A stretch of 64,000 nt of DNA from Streptomyces sp. I6 (GCA_003725745.1 RHDP01000001.1:2263501-2327500), one strand, 5' to 3'. Positions 1 to 9,094 are shown, numbered from the stretch's first letter. Program-made: numbers and translations. Notes: generated by a model not told the origin, from the letters alone.

Positions 1-170
1 TGCTTCGCGGCGTTGCCTTCGGGGTTGACCCAGTACGGGTCCTTCGCCTTTGGCTGCTGGGCCGCGGGCCTGTCCCCTTCGCCGTCCGGGGAGGAACACC
101 CCGCGACCAGCAGGACGGCCCCCGCCGCGGCCGCCGTCCATCGGGCACGCCCGACTCGACTGCCGTACAT
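1..170 (-). CDS. Secreted lipoprotein, possibly glycoside hydrolase family 6 (5' part only)
   Basis: Only the first 56 codons are inside the window; the gene continues before base 1. ATG at 170. The product starts with an Arg-rich n-region and a hydrophobic stretch ending in a lipobox (LLVAGC) followed by SSPDGEGD, so it should be cleaved by signal peptidase II and lipid-anchored outside the membrane. The short mature stretch DPYWVNPEGNAAKQ recalls the NPFYVNP-type opening of actinobacterial GH6 cellulase domains (from memory), but too little is visible to be sure; any other lipoprotein is possible. It points the same way as the sortase unit, 138 bp downstream of it. Confidence 0.6.
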   Translation of the reverse strand, partial: MYGSRVGRARWTAAAAGAVLLVAGCSSPDGEGDRPAAQQPKAKDPYWVNPEGNAAK

Positions 171-308
171 CCACTCCCCCTTGGTGCACCGTGGTACGTG
201 CCGGGCCACCCCCCGGGCGCCCCCGCTGCCGGACCGGGCCCGGCCGGACCCATCCTGACACACGGCGTCCGCCGCCCACGAGGCAACGAGGCTTCGGCCC
301 CCAGGCCC

Positions 309-980
309 TCAGACGCCGCGCGCGTCCGTGAGGTAGGCGGACACCACGACGTTCGCCGTGTAGGAGCCGCTCTTCTTGTCGTAGGTGCCGCCGCAGGTGA
401 TGAGCCGGAGTTCGGCCTGGCCCGGCCGGTGCGCCCCGTACACCTTCCCGGCGTCGAACCGGTCCCGGCTGACGACCTGGACGTCGTCGATGGTGAAGAC
501 GGCTACCGAGCCGTCGGTTCGGGTCACCCTGACCGTCTCGCCGGGCCGGGCCGCGCTCAGACCGTAGAAGACCGCGGGCTCGGTGCTGGTGTCCACATGG
601 CCGACGAACAGCGCCGCCCCCGCGGCGCCGGGGCGGGTGCCGGTGCCGAACCAGCCGACGGTGTCCGGCGTCGCGAACGGTGGCGGCTCGACCGCCCCCG
701 TCGGGTCCAGACCGCGGGCGACGACCGGGGCCGAGACCCCGATCGAGGGGATCTCCACCCTGGTGGGTCCCACCGGTGCCAGCGGCTCACGGGCCGGTGG
801 CAGCGGTACCCCGAGCGGACGGCCCACCGCGGCCACGTCCCCGGTCGTGGGGGCCGAAGTACCCCCGGCGCCGTCGCCCGCCTCACGGCCCCAGAGCCAC
901 AGGCTCATCAGCAGGACCGCCCAGGCCACTCCCGTGAGCAGCCGGCCGCTGCCGGAGGTCTTCTCCTCACCGGTGGACAC
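309..980 (-). CDS. Class F sortase
   Basis: 223 residues. One N-terminal membrane segment (about 14-31), a Pro/Ala-rich linker, then a sortase domain outside the membrane. The catalytic His is H128 in LFVGHVDT and the catalytic Cys is C196 in LITCGG, the spacing expected for class F sortases. Sortases cut a C-terminal sorting signal and attach the protein to cell-wall cross-bridges. The usual active-site Arg is not obvious: the segment after Cys reads YDKKSGSYTANVVV. The gene starts 5 bp after the upstream protein ends, so the two are very likely one transcript and the neighbour is a candidate partner. Fold confident; substrate unknown. Confidence 0.9.
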   Translation of the reverse strand: MSTGEEKTSGSGRLLTGVAWAVLLMSLWLWGREAGDGAGGTSAPTTGDVAAVGRPLGVPLPPAREPLAPVGPTRVEIPSIGVSAPVVARGLDPTGAVEPPPFATPDTVGWFGTGTRPGAAGAALFVGHVDTSTEPAVFYGLSAARPGETVRVTRTDGSVAVFTIDDVQVVSRDRFDAGKVYGAHRPGQAELRLITCGGTYDKKSGSYTANVVVSAYLTDARGV

Positions 981-985
981 GGCGG

Positions 986-1759
986 TCAGTCCCGGTCCGG
1001 GGAGCCGACCCGACGGCGGCGGGCTCTGCGGAACGCGACGGCGACGGCCGCCGCTCCGGCCAGGAGCAGCCCGATCACGGTGTGCGGGGTGCCGGGGCCC
1101 TGGGTGTCGGCGGACTTGGTCTCCTGCGAGGCCAGCCGGTCGGCAGCGCCGCCGCCACCGGCACGGACGGGCGCCACGGGGGTCTCCGCCGGACCGGGGG
1201 CCTCGACGTCCTCCTCGTCGGAGCCGTCCTCGTGGTCATCGTCGCTGTGGCCACCGTCGTCGTGGTCACCGTCGTCGTGGTCACCGTCGTCGCCGTGGTC
1301 GTCACCGGAGCCGCCCCCGTGGTCCCGTCCTTCGCGGTCCTTCCCGCCGTCCTGGCCGTCGCGGTCCCTCTTCCCGTCCTGGGACCCGCCGTCCTTCCTG
1401 CCGTCCTGGGACCCGCCGTCCTTCTTCCCGTCCTGGGACCCGTCGTCCTTCCTGCCGTCCTGGGACCCGTCGTCCTGCTTCCCGTCGCGCCCTTCACGCC
1501 CCCGCTCCGGGTTCTCCTCGCCCTGCTTGCCATCGGCCTCGGCACGCGAGGGCGGCGCGAGCGTGACGATCTGAAGCCGGTCCACGGCGCCACTCCGGCC
1601 GCCGTCGCCCAGCTCGCTCCCGGGTTCCGCCCCGAAGGCGTGGACCATCTCCGTGAGCTGGGCCTTTTCCTCTGCGAACGCGGTCCCGGGGACGGGGGCC
1701 AGCATCAGGAAACCGGTGGCCGCCCCTACGACACGGAGTGCAATCATCGATGAACGCAT
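986..1759 (-). CDS. Secreted Asp/Gly/His-rich surface protein with C-terminal membrane anchor
   Basis: 257 residues. Signal peptide (about 1-29, ending TAFAEEK), a short structured stretch, then a low-complexity region with DGSQDGKKDGG-type repeats passing into DDHGDDGDHDDGDHDD (the repeats span roughly 1230-1480). The C-terminus has GPGTPHTVIGLLLAGAAAVA followed by an Arg cluster: a membrane segment plus stop-transfer charge, like a sorting signal but without a clear LPXTG or LAXTG. It directly precedes the class F sortase. Asp/His clusters could bind divalent metals; that is inference. RBS GGAGG lies before the ATG at 1759. Confidence 0.75.
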   Translation of the reverse strand: MRSSMIALRVVGAATGFLMLAPVPGTAFAEEKAQLTEMVHAFGAEPGSELGDGGRSGAVDRLQIVTLAPPSRAEADGKQGEENPERGREGRDGKQDDGSQDGRKDDGSQDGKKDGGSQDGRKDGGSQDGKRDRDGQDGGKDREGRDHGGGSGDDHGDDGDHDDGDHDDGGHSDDDHEDGSDEEDVEAPGPAETPVAPVRAGGGGAADRLASQETKSADTQGPGTPHTVIGLLLAGAAAVAVAFRRARRRRVGSPDRD

Positions 1760-1814
1760 GGTGAACCTCCTGGTGTAACGAGATTCACGCGTTCCGCCCA
1801 GTTCCGCATCTTCG

Positions 1815-1834
1815 GCTGACCCGTACGGGTCAGC
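1815..1834. promoter_or_regulatory. Perfect 20-bp palindrome upstream of the sortase unit
   Basis: GCTGACCCGTACGGGTCAGC is its own reverse complement. It sits 56 bp before the ATG of the surface protein (1759, minus strand), where a repressor operator would be expected. The 329-bp gap between 1759 and the next gene at 2089 holds divergent promoters but no gene that I can see. Confidence 0.45.
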
Positions 1835-2088
1835 GCCCCGGGCGGGTCCGGGCCTCCGAACGGAGCCCGGCCTCCTGGTACACCCTCCGCGACGACACGC
1901 CGGGGCACCGGCACGGAGCCGCGCTTCAGCGACGCGGAGCCGGCCGACTCGCCGCCGACTTCGCCGACGGATGGACCACCGGATGGGCCACCGGGCGGTG
2001 TCCGGAGCCCTAACCTGGCCCCCTCCTCACCGTGCACCGAGCGGACCGTTCTGCGGCGCGGGACGCCCGTCACCCCTGGAAGGGCATT

Positions 2089-2622
2089 ATGAGCTGGTCA
2101 GGGCACTATCACGGGTACGGCCCATGGATCGGAACCCCCGAGAGCTACCACAGGGAAGGCGACCGCCGCCCGCCTCTCCCTGACCCTCCGGCCGCCCCGG
2201 CCCCCGGCGACAAGGCGGCCGAGCGAGTGCTCCAGCGGTATCGCGAGGTCGCCGCAGACTTCCCCACCTCGAACCTGCCGCCGGTGATGACGGGGCACTG
2301 GCTCATGAAACACGGCCGGGCCGCTGCCGAGCGGGTGTGGACGGACCCGGTGACGGCAGTGGACTGGCTGACGAAGCTCTTCCTCGACACCCCGCCGTTC
2401 GAACGCGAGGACGGGAGGCGGGCGTACGCCGGCCTGGACGTGAAGCGCGAGTACGCGCTCGATGCCCTGCCGGTCGGCGTCGATGTGAGCTGGGTCCACT
2501 ACAACCGGTCCGGAAGCATCGTCTCGATGAGTCTTGTGTGCTGTCCGAACCGGCATCACCCCGGCCTGACGTGCCCGCAGCCTCTCCCCTCACCGCAGAT
2601 GACCGCACATGACCGCCAGTGA
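2089..2622 (+). CDS. Conserved Streptomyces hypothetical protein
   Basis: 177 residues. ATG at 2089 is chosen because GGAAGG precedes it and the protein then begins MSWSGHYHGYGPWIGTPES; a longer in-frame start at 2032 lacks a good RBS. Soluble, with a Pro-rich segment near residue 30 and a C-terminal part with a CC pair (VCCPNRHHPG). No signal peptide or membrane segment. I recall similar proteins in other Streptomyces but no assigned function. The gene is isolated, with gaps on both sides. Confidence 0.7.
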   Translation: MSWSGHYHGYGPWIGTPESYHREGDRRPPLPDPPAAPAPGDKAAERVLQRYREVAADFPTSNLPPVMTGHWLMKHGRAAAERVWTDPVTAVDWLTKLFLDTPPFEREDGRRAYAGLDVKREYALDALPVGVDVSWVHYNRSGSIVSMSLVCCPNRHHPGLTCPQPLPSPQMTAHDRQ

Positions 2623-2791
2623 CCGCCGGTGGCCACACGTGACGCAGGGACAGTCCGGGTCGCCCGGACGGACAGGGCTCACCGCCCTTCGGACACGTTG
2701 CCCCGCACCGGAATCGAACACGCGCCGGAGGTAGTGTCTACGTCGAGCGCAAGCCGCCTCGTACAACTGCGTCCGGCAGGAGAAACACCCC

Positions 2792-3571
2792 ATGGGAGAG
2801 CGCAAGCCGATCGAGTCATGGCTCACCGACATGGACGGAGTGCTGATCCACGAGGGCATCCCGATCCCCGGCGCCGAGGAGTTCCTCGAGCGGCTCAAGG
2901 AGTCCGGGAAGCCCTTCCTGGTACTGACGAACAACTCGATCTACACCCCGCGAGACCTGCATGCGCGGCTGGCCCGGATGGGCCTCGACGTGCCGATCGA
3001 GAACATCTGGACCTCGGCCCTGGCCACCGCGCAGTTCCTCGACGACCAGCGGCCGAACGGCACCGCTTACGTGATCGGCGAGGCGGGCCTGACGACCGCT
3101 CTGCACGAGATCGGGTACGTCCTCACCGACACGGACCCCGACTTCGTCATCCTGGGAGAGACCCGGACGTACTCCTTCGAGGCCATGACGAAGGCGGTCC
3201 GGCTGATCAACAACGGCGCCCGGTTCATCGCGACGAACCCCGACGAGACGGGCCCCTCCACCGAGGGCGCGCTCCCCGCCACGGGTGCCGTCGCGGCGCT
3301 GATCACCGCGGCCACCGGCAAGAAGCCGTACTTCGTCGGCAAGCCGAACCCGCTGATGATGCGCGCCGGGCTGAACGCCATCGGGGCCCACTCCGAGACG
3401 TCGGCCATGATCGGCGACCGGATGGACACGGACGTGCTCGCCGGCCTGGAGGCGGGCATGCGGACGTTCCTCGTCATGACGGGCGTCACCCAGCCGAACG
3501 AGGTGGACAGGTTCCCGTACGGCCCCTCGAAGGTCGTGGACTCGATCGCGGACGTGATCGACTACGTCTGA
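2792..3571 (+). CDS. HAD superfamily phosphatase, NagD-like (HAD-IIA)
   Basis: 259 residues, the normal length. HAD motif I is [10 protein letters not shown] (nucleophile D13, acid D15), motif II VLTNNS, motif III Lys in [11 protein letters not shown], motif [13 protein letters not shown]. The C2-type cap between motifs II and III places it in the HAD-IIA/NagD group, which hydrolyses small phosphate esters such as sugar phosphates, nucleoside monophosphates or glycerol phosphate in the cytoplasm. The exact substrate cannot be read from sequence. ATG at 2792 has GGAGAAA upstream. Transcribed alone. Confidence 0.9.
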   Translation: MGERKPIESWLTDMDGVLIHEGIPIPGAEEFLERLKESGKPFLVLTNNSIYTPRDLHARLARMGLDVPIENIWTSALATAQFLDDQRPNGTAYVIGEAGLTTALHEIGYVLTDTDPDFVILGETRTYSFEAMTKAVRLINNGARFIATNPDETGPSTEGALPATGAVAALITAATGKKPYFVGKPNPLMMRAGLNAIGAHSETSAMIGDRMDTDVLAGLEAGMRTFLVMTGVTQPNEVDRFPYGPSKVVDSIADVIDYV

Positions 3572-3860
3572 CCGCGTCGAGTCCGCGGCGACGTGGGCGG
3601 TGACGTGGGCGGTGACGCTGCCGGGGTACGCGGGCGACGCGCGGAGGAGGCCACCGGGGCGTGTCCCGGCCCGCGCCTCGGCCCGGGGGAGACCCGGCGG
3701 GCGACGAGGGCGGCGTCCGTGCACCCGTCCGGGACGGCGCGCCATGCGAGGGCGTGGGGCTGTCCGCCCCGGGGTCGTGGACGCTGCCCGGTCCGGACGG
3801 CGTGGGGTCCATCGGGCCCCGGACAGTGTGGGCGTTGTCCGGTCCCGGACGGCGTGGGCG

Positions 3861-4982
3861 CTATCTGACCCGGCGCCTCATCAGGAGCAGCACGACCGCT
3901 CCGGCGAGGAGCACACCCCCTGCGGTGGCGAGCCCCACCGAGTGCCAGGGGCGGGCGCCGGTCGCGGCGAGTTCGTGCGCGTTCTGCAAGGCGGTGCCGT
4001 CCTTGCCCGTCCCGTCCCCGGGGACCGCGGGCCCGCTGGCCTCCGGCTCGCCGACGGGCCCCGACGGCCGGCCGGTGGGCTCGGGGGCGAGGACGTCGAA
4101 GCGGTAGTCGTCGGACTCCCCCACCCAGTCCCCGTCCGCTCCCCGGCGCTGGACGACCGCGGCGTTGGCGACGACGGTGTCGGGGTCCGTGGTGCGGTCG
4201 GGGAAGGCGAGCCGGACCCGCACGGAGAAGGTGCCGCCTGCCGGCAGCGACAGGCCCGCGAACCCGCCCGAGCCCGCGCCGAACGCTCCGACGGCCTCCC
4301 CCTGGTCCGTCTTCTCGATGGTGACGTGCCGCCAGATCCGCGCGGCTCCGTCGAAGAACTCCAGCCGGACCCGGTCCGGCTGGAGCGCCCGGGCCTGGCC
4401 GGCGAGCACGACCACGGGGTGGATGTTCAGACACGGCCGGGCCGTGGTGTTCGACAGTTCGACGGAGAACTCATGGGCGTCCCCGCCGGCCCGGTACTCC
4501 CCGGGGCCCTGGACGATGCGGGTGACGATCGGGAACTCGACCGCGTTCGGATCACCGCAGGCAGGCTGCTGCTCGACGGGTGCCGCGGGGGACGCGGCAC
4601 CCGGCCGGGCGGGCTGCGGCGCCGGGGGCTGCGCGACGGTGGGGGGAACGGCCGGCACCGGGACGGCGGGCTGCGGCGCGAGGGGGTGGGTGTGGGGCAC
4701 GGCGGACGCGGGCGGAACGGGCGGAACAGGCGGAACAGGTGGGGCGGGGAGGTGCCGGGGCGGGGTCTGGCGGGTGGCGGGGGCGGACCCCGGCCCGCCT
4801 GTTCGGGTCGCGGCGGGCTGCGGGGCGTCCGTGCGGGGCGGCGCGGGCCGCTCAGGGGGTGAACCCGGCGTCGTGGGCACGGGCTGCGGGTCCGGGGTCC
4901 TCGCGGGGGCCGGCCCCGCCAGGACGACGGGGGCGAGGGCGGCCGTGACGGCTCCGGCGGCGAGGGCGGTGCGCAGACGCAT
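3861..4982 (-). CDS. LAXTG-anchored cell-wall surface protein
   Basis: 373 residues. Signal peptide (about 1-28, cut after APA), a Pro/Ala/Thr-rich stalk to about residue 135, a central beta-rich domain (about 140-300) starting near PACGDPNAVEFPIVTRIV, a second linker, then ELAATGARPWHSVG, a membrane segment and RRRVR. LAATG followed by a hydrophobic stretch and positive tail is the LAXTG sorting signal used by class E sortases of Streptomyces. No class E sortase is in the window, and the class F enzyme 3 kb away is unlikely to be the partner. Transcribed alone. Confidence 0.85.
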   Translation of the reverse strand: MRLRTALAAGAVTAALAPVVLAGPAPARTPDPQPVPTTPGSPPERPAPPRTDAPQPAATRTGGPGSAPATRQTPPRHLPAPPVPPVPPVPPASAVPHTHPLAPQPAVPVPAVPPTVAQPPAPQPARPGAASPAAPVEQQPACGDPNAVEFPIVTRIVQGPGEYRAGGDAHEFSVELSNTTARPCLNIHPVVVLAGQARALQPDRVRLEFFDGAARIWRHVTIEKTDQGEAVGAFGAGSGGFAGLSLPAGGTFSVRVRLAFPDRTTDPDTVVANAAVVQRRGADGDWVGESDDYRFDVLAPEPTGRPSGPVGEPEASGPAVPGDGTGKDGTALQNAHELAATGARPWHSVGLATAGGVLLAGAVVLLLMRRRVR

Positions 4983-5090
4983 GGGGAACCTCAGCAGATC
5001 GCGGGCGTGGGCGGCGTCGGCAGCGACGCTGCCACGCGGAGGCCCGCCGGTCGTGCATCGACGCCACCCTGCGACCTGAAAATCACACCA

Positions 5091-6292
5091 TTAGGCCCGG
5101 TTGGCGGAGTCCGTCGCCTCCATGCGGCCGAACAGCGGGGCCAGGACGAGCTGGGCCGCGCCCTCCGCCACGGGGTACGCACCGCCTTCCGCCAGCGCGA
5201 CGCGCACGGCGTCGTCGCCGACCACCGCGCCGACACCCCGGACGAACGTCTCGGCGGCGGCGAGGACCGTGCGCCCGCCGAGCAGCACCTGCTCGATGTC
5301 GAGCAGCCGTACCAGGTTGGCCGCGCCGGTACCCAGCACCCTGGCCGCTTCCCCGAGGTCACCGCGGGCGACGGCCGCGAGGCACAGCGCCTCGATGCAA
5401 CCGCGGTTGCCGCAGGGGCAGACGGGGCCGTCGAGTTGCACGACCTGGTGCCCGAACTCCCCCGCGCCGGTGCGCGCCCCCCGGTGCACCACCCCGCCGA
5501 TGACCAGCCCGGCGCCCAGTCCGGTGCCGAGGTGGAGGTACGCGAACGACCCGGGGGCGGCCGCGGCGGCGGGCGCGGGGCAGGCGGGGGCAGCGCCGGT
5601 GTGCCCGGTCGCGGGGCCGGCGCCGCCGTGTCCGGGGCCTGCCGCGTCCGCCGCGCCGGGTCGCGTCCGGGGCAGCCCGCGCAGCGCGAGCCCCAGTGCC
5701 GCCGCGTTGGTGTCCTTGTCCAGGACGACCGGCACGCCGAGCCGCTCCGCGAGCTCGTCGCGGAGCGGGACTCCCGCCCAGCCGGGCGCGCCGGTCACCC
5801 GGCCCGGGATCCCGGTCCGGTGGTCCAGCGGGCCGGGCATGCCGACCCCGACGCCGAGCACCCGTTCCGGTCCGCCCGCCAGCAGCGCCCGCACCTCGCC
5901 GGCCGCGGCGGAGAGGGCGTACGGTACCGCGCCGCCCAGGTCCAGCCCACGGGTGCGGGACGCGACGACCGTGCCGGCGAGGTCGACGAGGACGGCCGTC
6001 AGCTCGTCGCGGTCCAGGTGGAGACCCACGGCGTGCGCGGCGTACGGGACGAGGCGCAGCACCGTGCGGGGCTTGCCGCCGGTGGACGCGCGGCGGCCCG
6101 CCTCGGTCGCCATCCCGTCCTCGCGCAGCCTCCCGGTGATCTTGCTGACGGCCTGGGGGTGAGTCCGGTGCGCTCGGCCAGCTCCAGCCGGCTGATCCCG
6201 TCGTCGCCGGCCGCCCTCAGCAGATCCAGCACCAGGGCGGCGTTGTGGCTGCGCAGCACAGGAAGGTTGGCACCCGCGTTACTCCACTTCAC
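5091..6292 (-). CDS. ROK family transcriptional repressor (frame broken at 6155-6159)
   Basis: Read through one missing base this is a 400-residue ROK regulator: N-terminal winged helix (NAALVLDLLRAAG, SRLELAERTGLTP, then QAVSKITGRLRE) and a sugar-kinase-like domain with GVGMPGPLD and the ROK zinc motif CPCGNRGCIEALC. As printed, the frame is lost at a run of five G (plus strand); a sixth restores it. GTG at 6292 gives the usual MKWSNAGANLPVLR-type start. Family members repress sugar-use genes and are released by a sugar or its phosphate. It is divergent from the oxidoreductase at 6348 with an inverted repeat between them, its likely target. Confidence 0.85.
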
Positions 6293-6322
6293 CCGCCCAT
6301 TGTGCGTGCGCTTGACGCTTTG

Positions 6323-6335
6323 GCAACAGTGTTGC
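6323..6335. promoter_or_regulatory. Inverted repeat between ROK gene and Gfo/Idh gene
   Basis: GCAACA-G-TGTTGC is a perfect 6+6 palindrome. It lies 13 bp before the ATG at 6348 and 31 bp from the GTG at 6292, and just after a TTGACG that could serve as a -35 box. Its position in the divergent promoter of a ROK regulator makes it a good operator candidate. Confidence 0.55.
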
Positions 6336-6347
6336 TTAAGTGGGCCC

Positions 6348-7472
6348 ATGAATGGCAGCACCGGCCCCGGCGCCGCGTCCGGGGTCCCCGCCCCGGCCGG
6401 GCCCCCCTTCCGTGTCGGACTCGTCGGCTACGGCCTCGCGGGCTCCGTCTTCCACGCCCCGCTCATCGCGGCCACCGAGGGCCTCGCCCTCGACACGATC
6501 GTGACCTCCAGCGAGGAGCGCCGGGAACAGGCGCGGGGCGAGTTCCCGGACGTCCGCTTCGCGGCCACGGCCGGCGAGCTGTGGGAGCGCGCGGACGCAC
6601 TCGACCTCGTCGTCATCGCCTCGCCGAACAGGACCCACGTCCCGGTCGCCACCGCCGCCCTCGAGGCCGGCCTGCCCGTCGTCGTCGACAAGCCGATCGC
6701 CGGGACCGCCGCCGAGGCCCGCGCGCTCGCCGGCCTCGCCGAGAAGCGGGGCCTGCTGCTCTCCGTCTTCCAGAACCGCCGCTGGGACAACGACTTCCTC
6801 ACCCTCCGCCGTCTGCTCGAGGACGGCGAGCTCGGCGAGGTGCAGCGCTTCGAGTCCCGCTTCGAGCGCTGGCGCCCCCAGCTCAAGGGCGGCTGGCGCG
6901 AATCGGGCGCCCCGGAGGAGATCGGCGGTCTCCTGTACGACCTGGGCAGCCATGTCGTCGACCAGGCCCTGGCCCTCTTCGGGCCCGCGGTGCGGGTGTA
7001 CGCGGAGTCCGATGTGCGCCGACCGGGTGCCGAGGCCGACGACGACACCTTCATCGCCGTCACCCACGCCGGCGGGGTCCGCTCACACCTGTACATGAGC
7101 GCGACCGCCGCCCAGCTCGGCCCGCGCTTCCGGGTGCTGGGCTCCGCCGCGGGCTATGTGAAGTACGGCCTCGACCCGCAGGAGGCCGCGCTGCGCGAGG
7201 GGAAGCGGCCGGAGCCGGGGCGGCCGTGGGGTGAGGAGCCGCAGGAGCTGTGGGGCCGCTTGGGCTCCGGCGAGTCGCCGCTGACGGGCGGCGGGCACCC
7301 CGTCGAGACCCGGCCCGGCGACTACCCGGCGTACTACGCCCAGGTGGCCGCCGCCCTGCGCGACGGCACCGCCCCGCCGGTCAGCGCGTACGAGGCCGCC
7401 GACGCCCTCGACGTCCTGGAGGCGGCCCGCCGCTCCGCCCGCGAGGGCGTCACCGTGGAGCTCGGCGCGTGA
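6348..7472 (+). CDS. Gfo/Idh/MocA family NAD(P)-dependent oxidoreductase
   Basis: 374 residues. After a Gly/Pro-rich leader the Rossmann fold starts at VGLVGYGLAGS (GxGxxG), followed by VVIASPNRTHVPVA and the EKP-type motif VVVDKPIAG; the C-terminal Gfo/Idh fold carries GGLLYDLGSHVVDQAL with the conserved His. Such enzymes oxidise or reduce sugars, inositols or related polyols; the substrate is not evident. ATG at 6348 is used; longer in-frame reading is just uninterrupted antisense of the ROK gene. The stop overlaps the next start (GTGA), so the two are coupled. Probably controlled by the divergent ROK repressor. Confidence 0.9.
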   Translation: MNGSTGPGAASGVPAPAGPPFRVGLVGYGLAGSVFHAPLIAATEGLALDTIVTSSEERREQARGEFPDVRFAATAGELWERADALDLVVIASPNRTHVPVATAALEAGLPVVVDKPIAGTAAEARALAGLAEKRGLLLSVFQNRRWDNDFLTLRRLLEDGELGEVQRFESRFERWRPQLKGGWRESGAPEEIGGLLYDLGSHVVDQALALFGPAVRVYAESDVRRPGAEADDDTFIAVTHAGGVRSHLYMSATAAQLGPRFRVLGSAAGYVKYGLDPQEAALREGKRPEPGRPWGEEPQELWGRLGSGESPLTGGGHPVETRPGDYPAYYAQVAAALRDGTAPPVSAYEAADALDVLEAARRSAREGVTVELGA

Positions 7473-7954
7473 GCGGCGGCGGCACGGCACCCGCATTGCC
7501 CGGCATAGCCGTGCTGGAGGCGCAGGAGGAGCGTCTGACGCTCAGCCGGTTCACCCACGAGGACGCCTGGGCACTCGGCTCGGCGCTGGTCGGGCTGGCG
7601 CGCGGCCGGCGGGCCCCGGTCGCGATCGGCATCCGGCGGGGCGGGCGGCAGCTCTTCCACTGCGGCCTGGCAGGGTCGTCGGCGGACAACGACGCCTGGA
7701 TCGACCGCAAACGGCGGGTCGTCGAACGCTACGGCGAGAGCTCGCTCCTCGTCGGCAGCCGGTTCCGCGCCAGGGGGACGACGTTCGAGGAGTCGTCCCG
7801 GCTCGACCCCGACCGGTACGCGGCACACGGCGGATCGTTCCCGATCCGCGTCGACGGCGCCGGCGTCATCGGCACGGTCACGGTCTCCGGCCTTCCGCAG
7901 ATCGAGGACCACGCGCTGGTGGTGGAGGCACTGGAGCGCCTCCTCGCCACCTGA
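7469..7954 (+). CDS. Heme-degrading domain protein (UPF0303 / GlcG-HbpS type)
   Basis: 161 residues. GTG at 7469 overlaps the stop of the oxidoreductase. The single domain matches the UPF0303 branch of the GlcG/HbpS fold: AIGIRRGGRQLFHCGLAG, then DNDAWIDRKRRVVERYGESS and GGSFPIRVDGAGVIGTVTVSGL. Members are small cytoplasmic proteins often placed beside Gfo/Idh oxidoreductases; in HbpS the fold binds heme. Whether this one does is not shown. Ends just before a strong terminator hairpin. Confidence 0.8.
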   Translation: MSGGGTAPALPGIAVLEAQEERLTLSRFTHEDAWALGSALVGLARGRRAPVAIGIRRGGRQLFHCGLAGSSADNDAWIDRKRRVVERYGESSLLVGSRFRARGTTFEESSRLDPDRYAAHGGSFPIRVDGAGVIGTVTVSGLPQIEDHALVVEALERLLAT

Positions 7955-7959
7955 AAGAC

Positions 7960-7996
7960 CCGCGGAGGGGGTGAATCCCCCGCACTCCCTCCGCGG
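7960..7996 (+). terminator. Transcription terminator hairpin
   Basis: CCGCGGAGGG pairs perfectly with CCCTCCGCGG, with a further GGGGG/CCCCC pairing inside. It starts 6 bp after the stop at 7954 and is followed by CTCTTCCCCTT. It separates two converging genes and could serve both. Confidence 0.75.
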
Positions 7997-8118
7997 CTCT
8001 TCCCCTTGCCGTCCCCCTCCCCGCACCGCCCCTGCCCCCGCTCACCCGACGCCGCCGGCCGCTCCGGCCCCCGCCGTTGGCCCCGGCCGCACGCCCCCTG
8101 CGTGCGGCACCCGCCGCC

Positions 8119-8172
8119 GGGCCCCTCCCGGCCGCCGGGCTCCTCCCGGCCGTCGGGCTCCTCCCGGCCGCT
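8119..8172. repeat. Three tandem 18-bp units
   Basis: GGGCTCCTCCCGGCCGTC-type units at 8119-8136, 8137-8154 and 8155-8172 differ at a few positions. They lie between the terminator and the stop of the converging hydrolase gene, in a C-rich stretch without a gene. Confidence 0.6.
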
Positions 8173-8233
8173 CGGCGCGTGTCCTGCGGCCCGTGCCCTG
8201 CGGCGCCCGCCGTACGGCGCCGGCGGTTCGGTC

Positions 8234-9094
8234 CTACGCGCCCTTCAGCACCTGGCGCTGGCGTCCGAGCCCTGCGATCTCCAGCTCGACCACGTCGCCG
8301 GCCCGCAGGTACGGCTTCGGCTCCGGCTGCCCCAGCGCCACCCCCGCGGGTGTCCCGGTGTTGACGACGTCCCCCGGGTACAGCGTCATGAAGTGGCTGA
8401 CATACCGGACCACCTCGGCGACCGGGAAGATCTGGTCGGCGGTCGAGCCGTTCTGCTTCAGCTCGCCGTTGACCCAGAGCCGCAGGGAGAGCGCCTGCGG
8501 GTCCGGCACCTCCTCGCGGGTCACCAGCCAGGGCCCCAGGGGGTTGAACGTCTCGCAGTTCTTTCCCTTGTCCCAGGTGCCGCCGCGCTCGATCTGGAAC
8601 TCCCGCTCCGACACGTCGTGCGCGACCGCGTAGCCGGCTATGTGCGCCAGGGCTTCCTCGGGGGACTCCAGGCAGCGCGCGGTCCGCCCGATGACCACCG
8701 CGAGTTCGACCTCCCAGTCCGTCTTCTCGCTCCCCCGGGGCACGAGGACGGTGTCATCGGGGCCGACGACCGTGTCCGCCGCCTTGAGGAAGACGACGGG
8801 CTCGGCCGGGGTGGCGGCACCGGTCTCCGCCGCGTGGTCGTGGTAGTTCAGCCCGATGCACACGACCTTGCCGATACGGGCGACCGGCGCGCCGATCCGC
8901 TCGCCGGCCGCGTCGAGCACCGGGAGCCCGCCCGCCTCCGCCGCCGAGCGGATCCGCCCGAGCGCGTCCTCGTCCGCGAGCAGCGCTCCGTCGATGTCCG
9001 GCACCAGCCCGGACAGGTCCCGGAGGGTCGTCCCGTCCCGGTCGAGCAGCGCAGGCCGCTCCGAACCCGCCGTACCGACACGCAGCAGCTTCAT
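8234..9094 (-). CDS. Fumarylacetoacetate hydrolase family protein
   Basis: 286 residues. ATG at 9094 follows GGGAG with good spacing. The N-terminal third is a small lid; the FAH fold begins at KVVCIGLNYHDHAAE, with metal ligands expected in VFLKAADTVVGP, WEVELAVVIG and AHDVSERE, and ends with NTGTPAGVALGQ. The family includes fumarylpyruvate/acylpyruvate hydrolases, oxaloacetate decarboxylases and 2-hydroxyhepta-diene-dioate isomerases acting in aromatic or sugar-acid breakdown. The exact reaction is not readable. Transcribed alone. Confidence 0.88.
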   Translation of the reverse strand: MKLLRVGTAGSERPALLDRDGTTLRDLSGLVPDIDGALLADEDALGRIRSAAEAGGLPVLDAAGERIGAPVARIGKVVCIGLNYHDHAAETGAATPAEPVVFLKAADTVVGPDDTVLVPRGSEKTDWEVELAVVIGRTARCLESPEEALAHIAGYAVAHDVSEREFQIERGGTWDKGKNCETFNPLGPWLVTREEVPDPQALSLRLWVNGELKQNGSTADQIFPVAEVVRYVSHFMTLYPGDVVNTGTPAGVALGQPEPKPYLRAGDVVELEIAGLGRQRQVLKGA

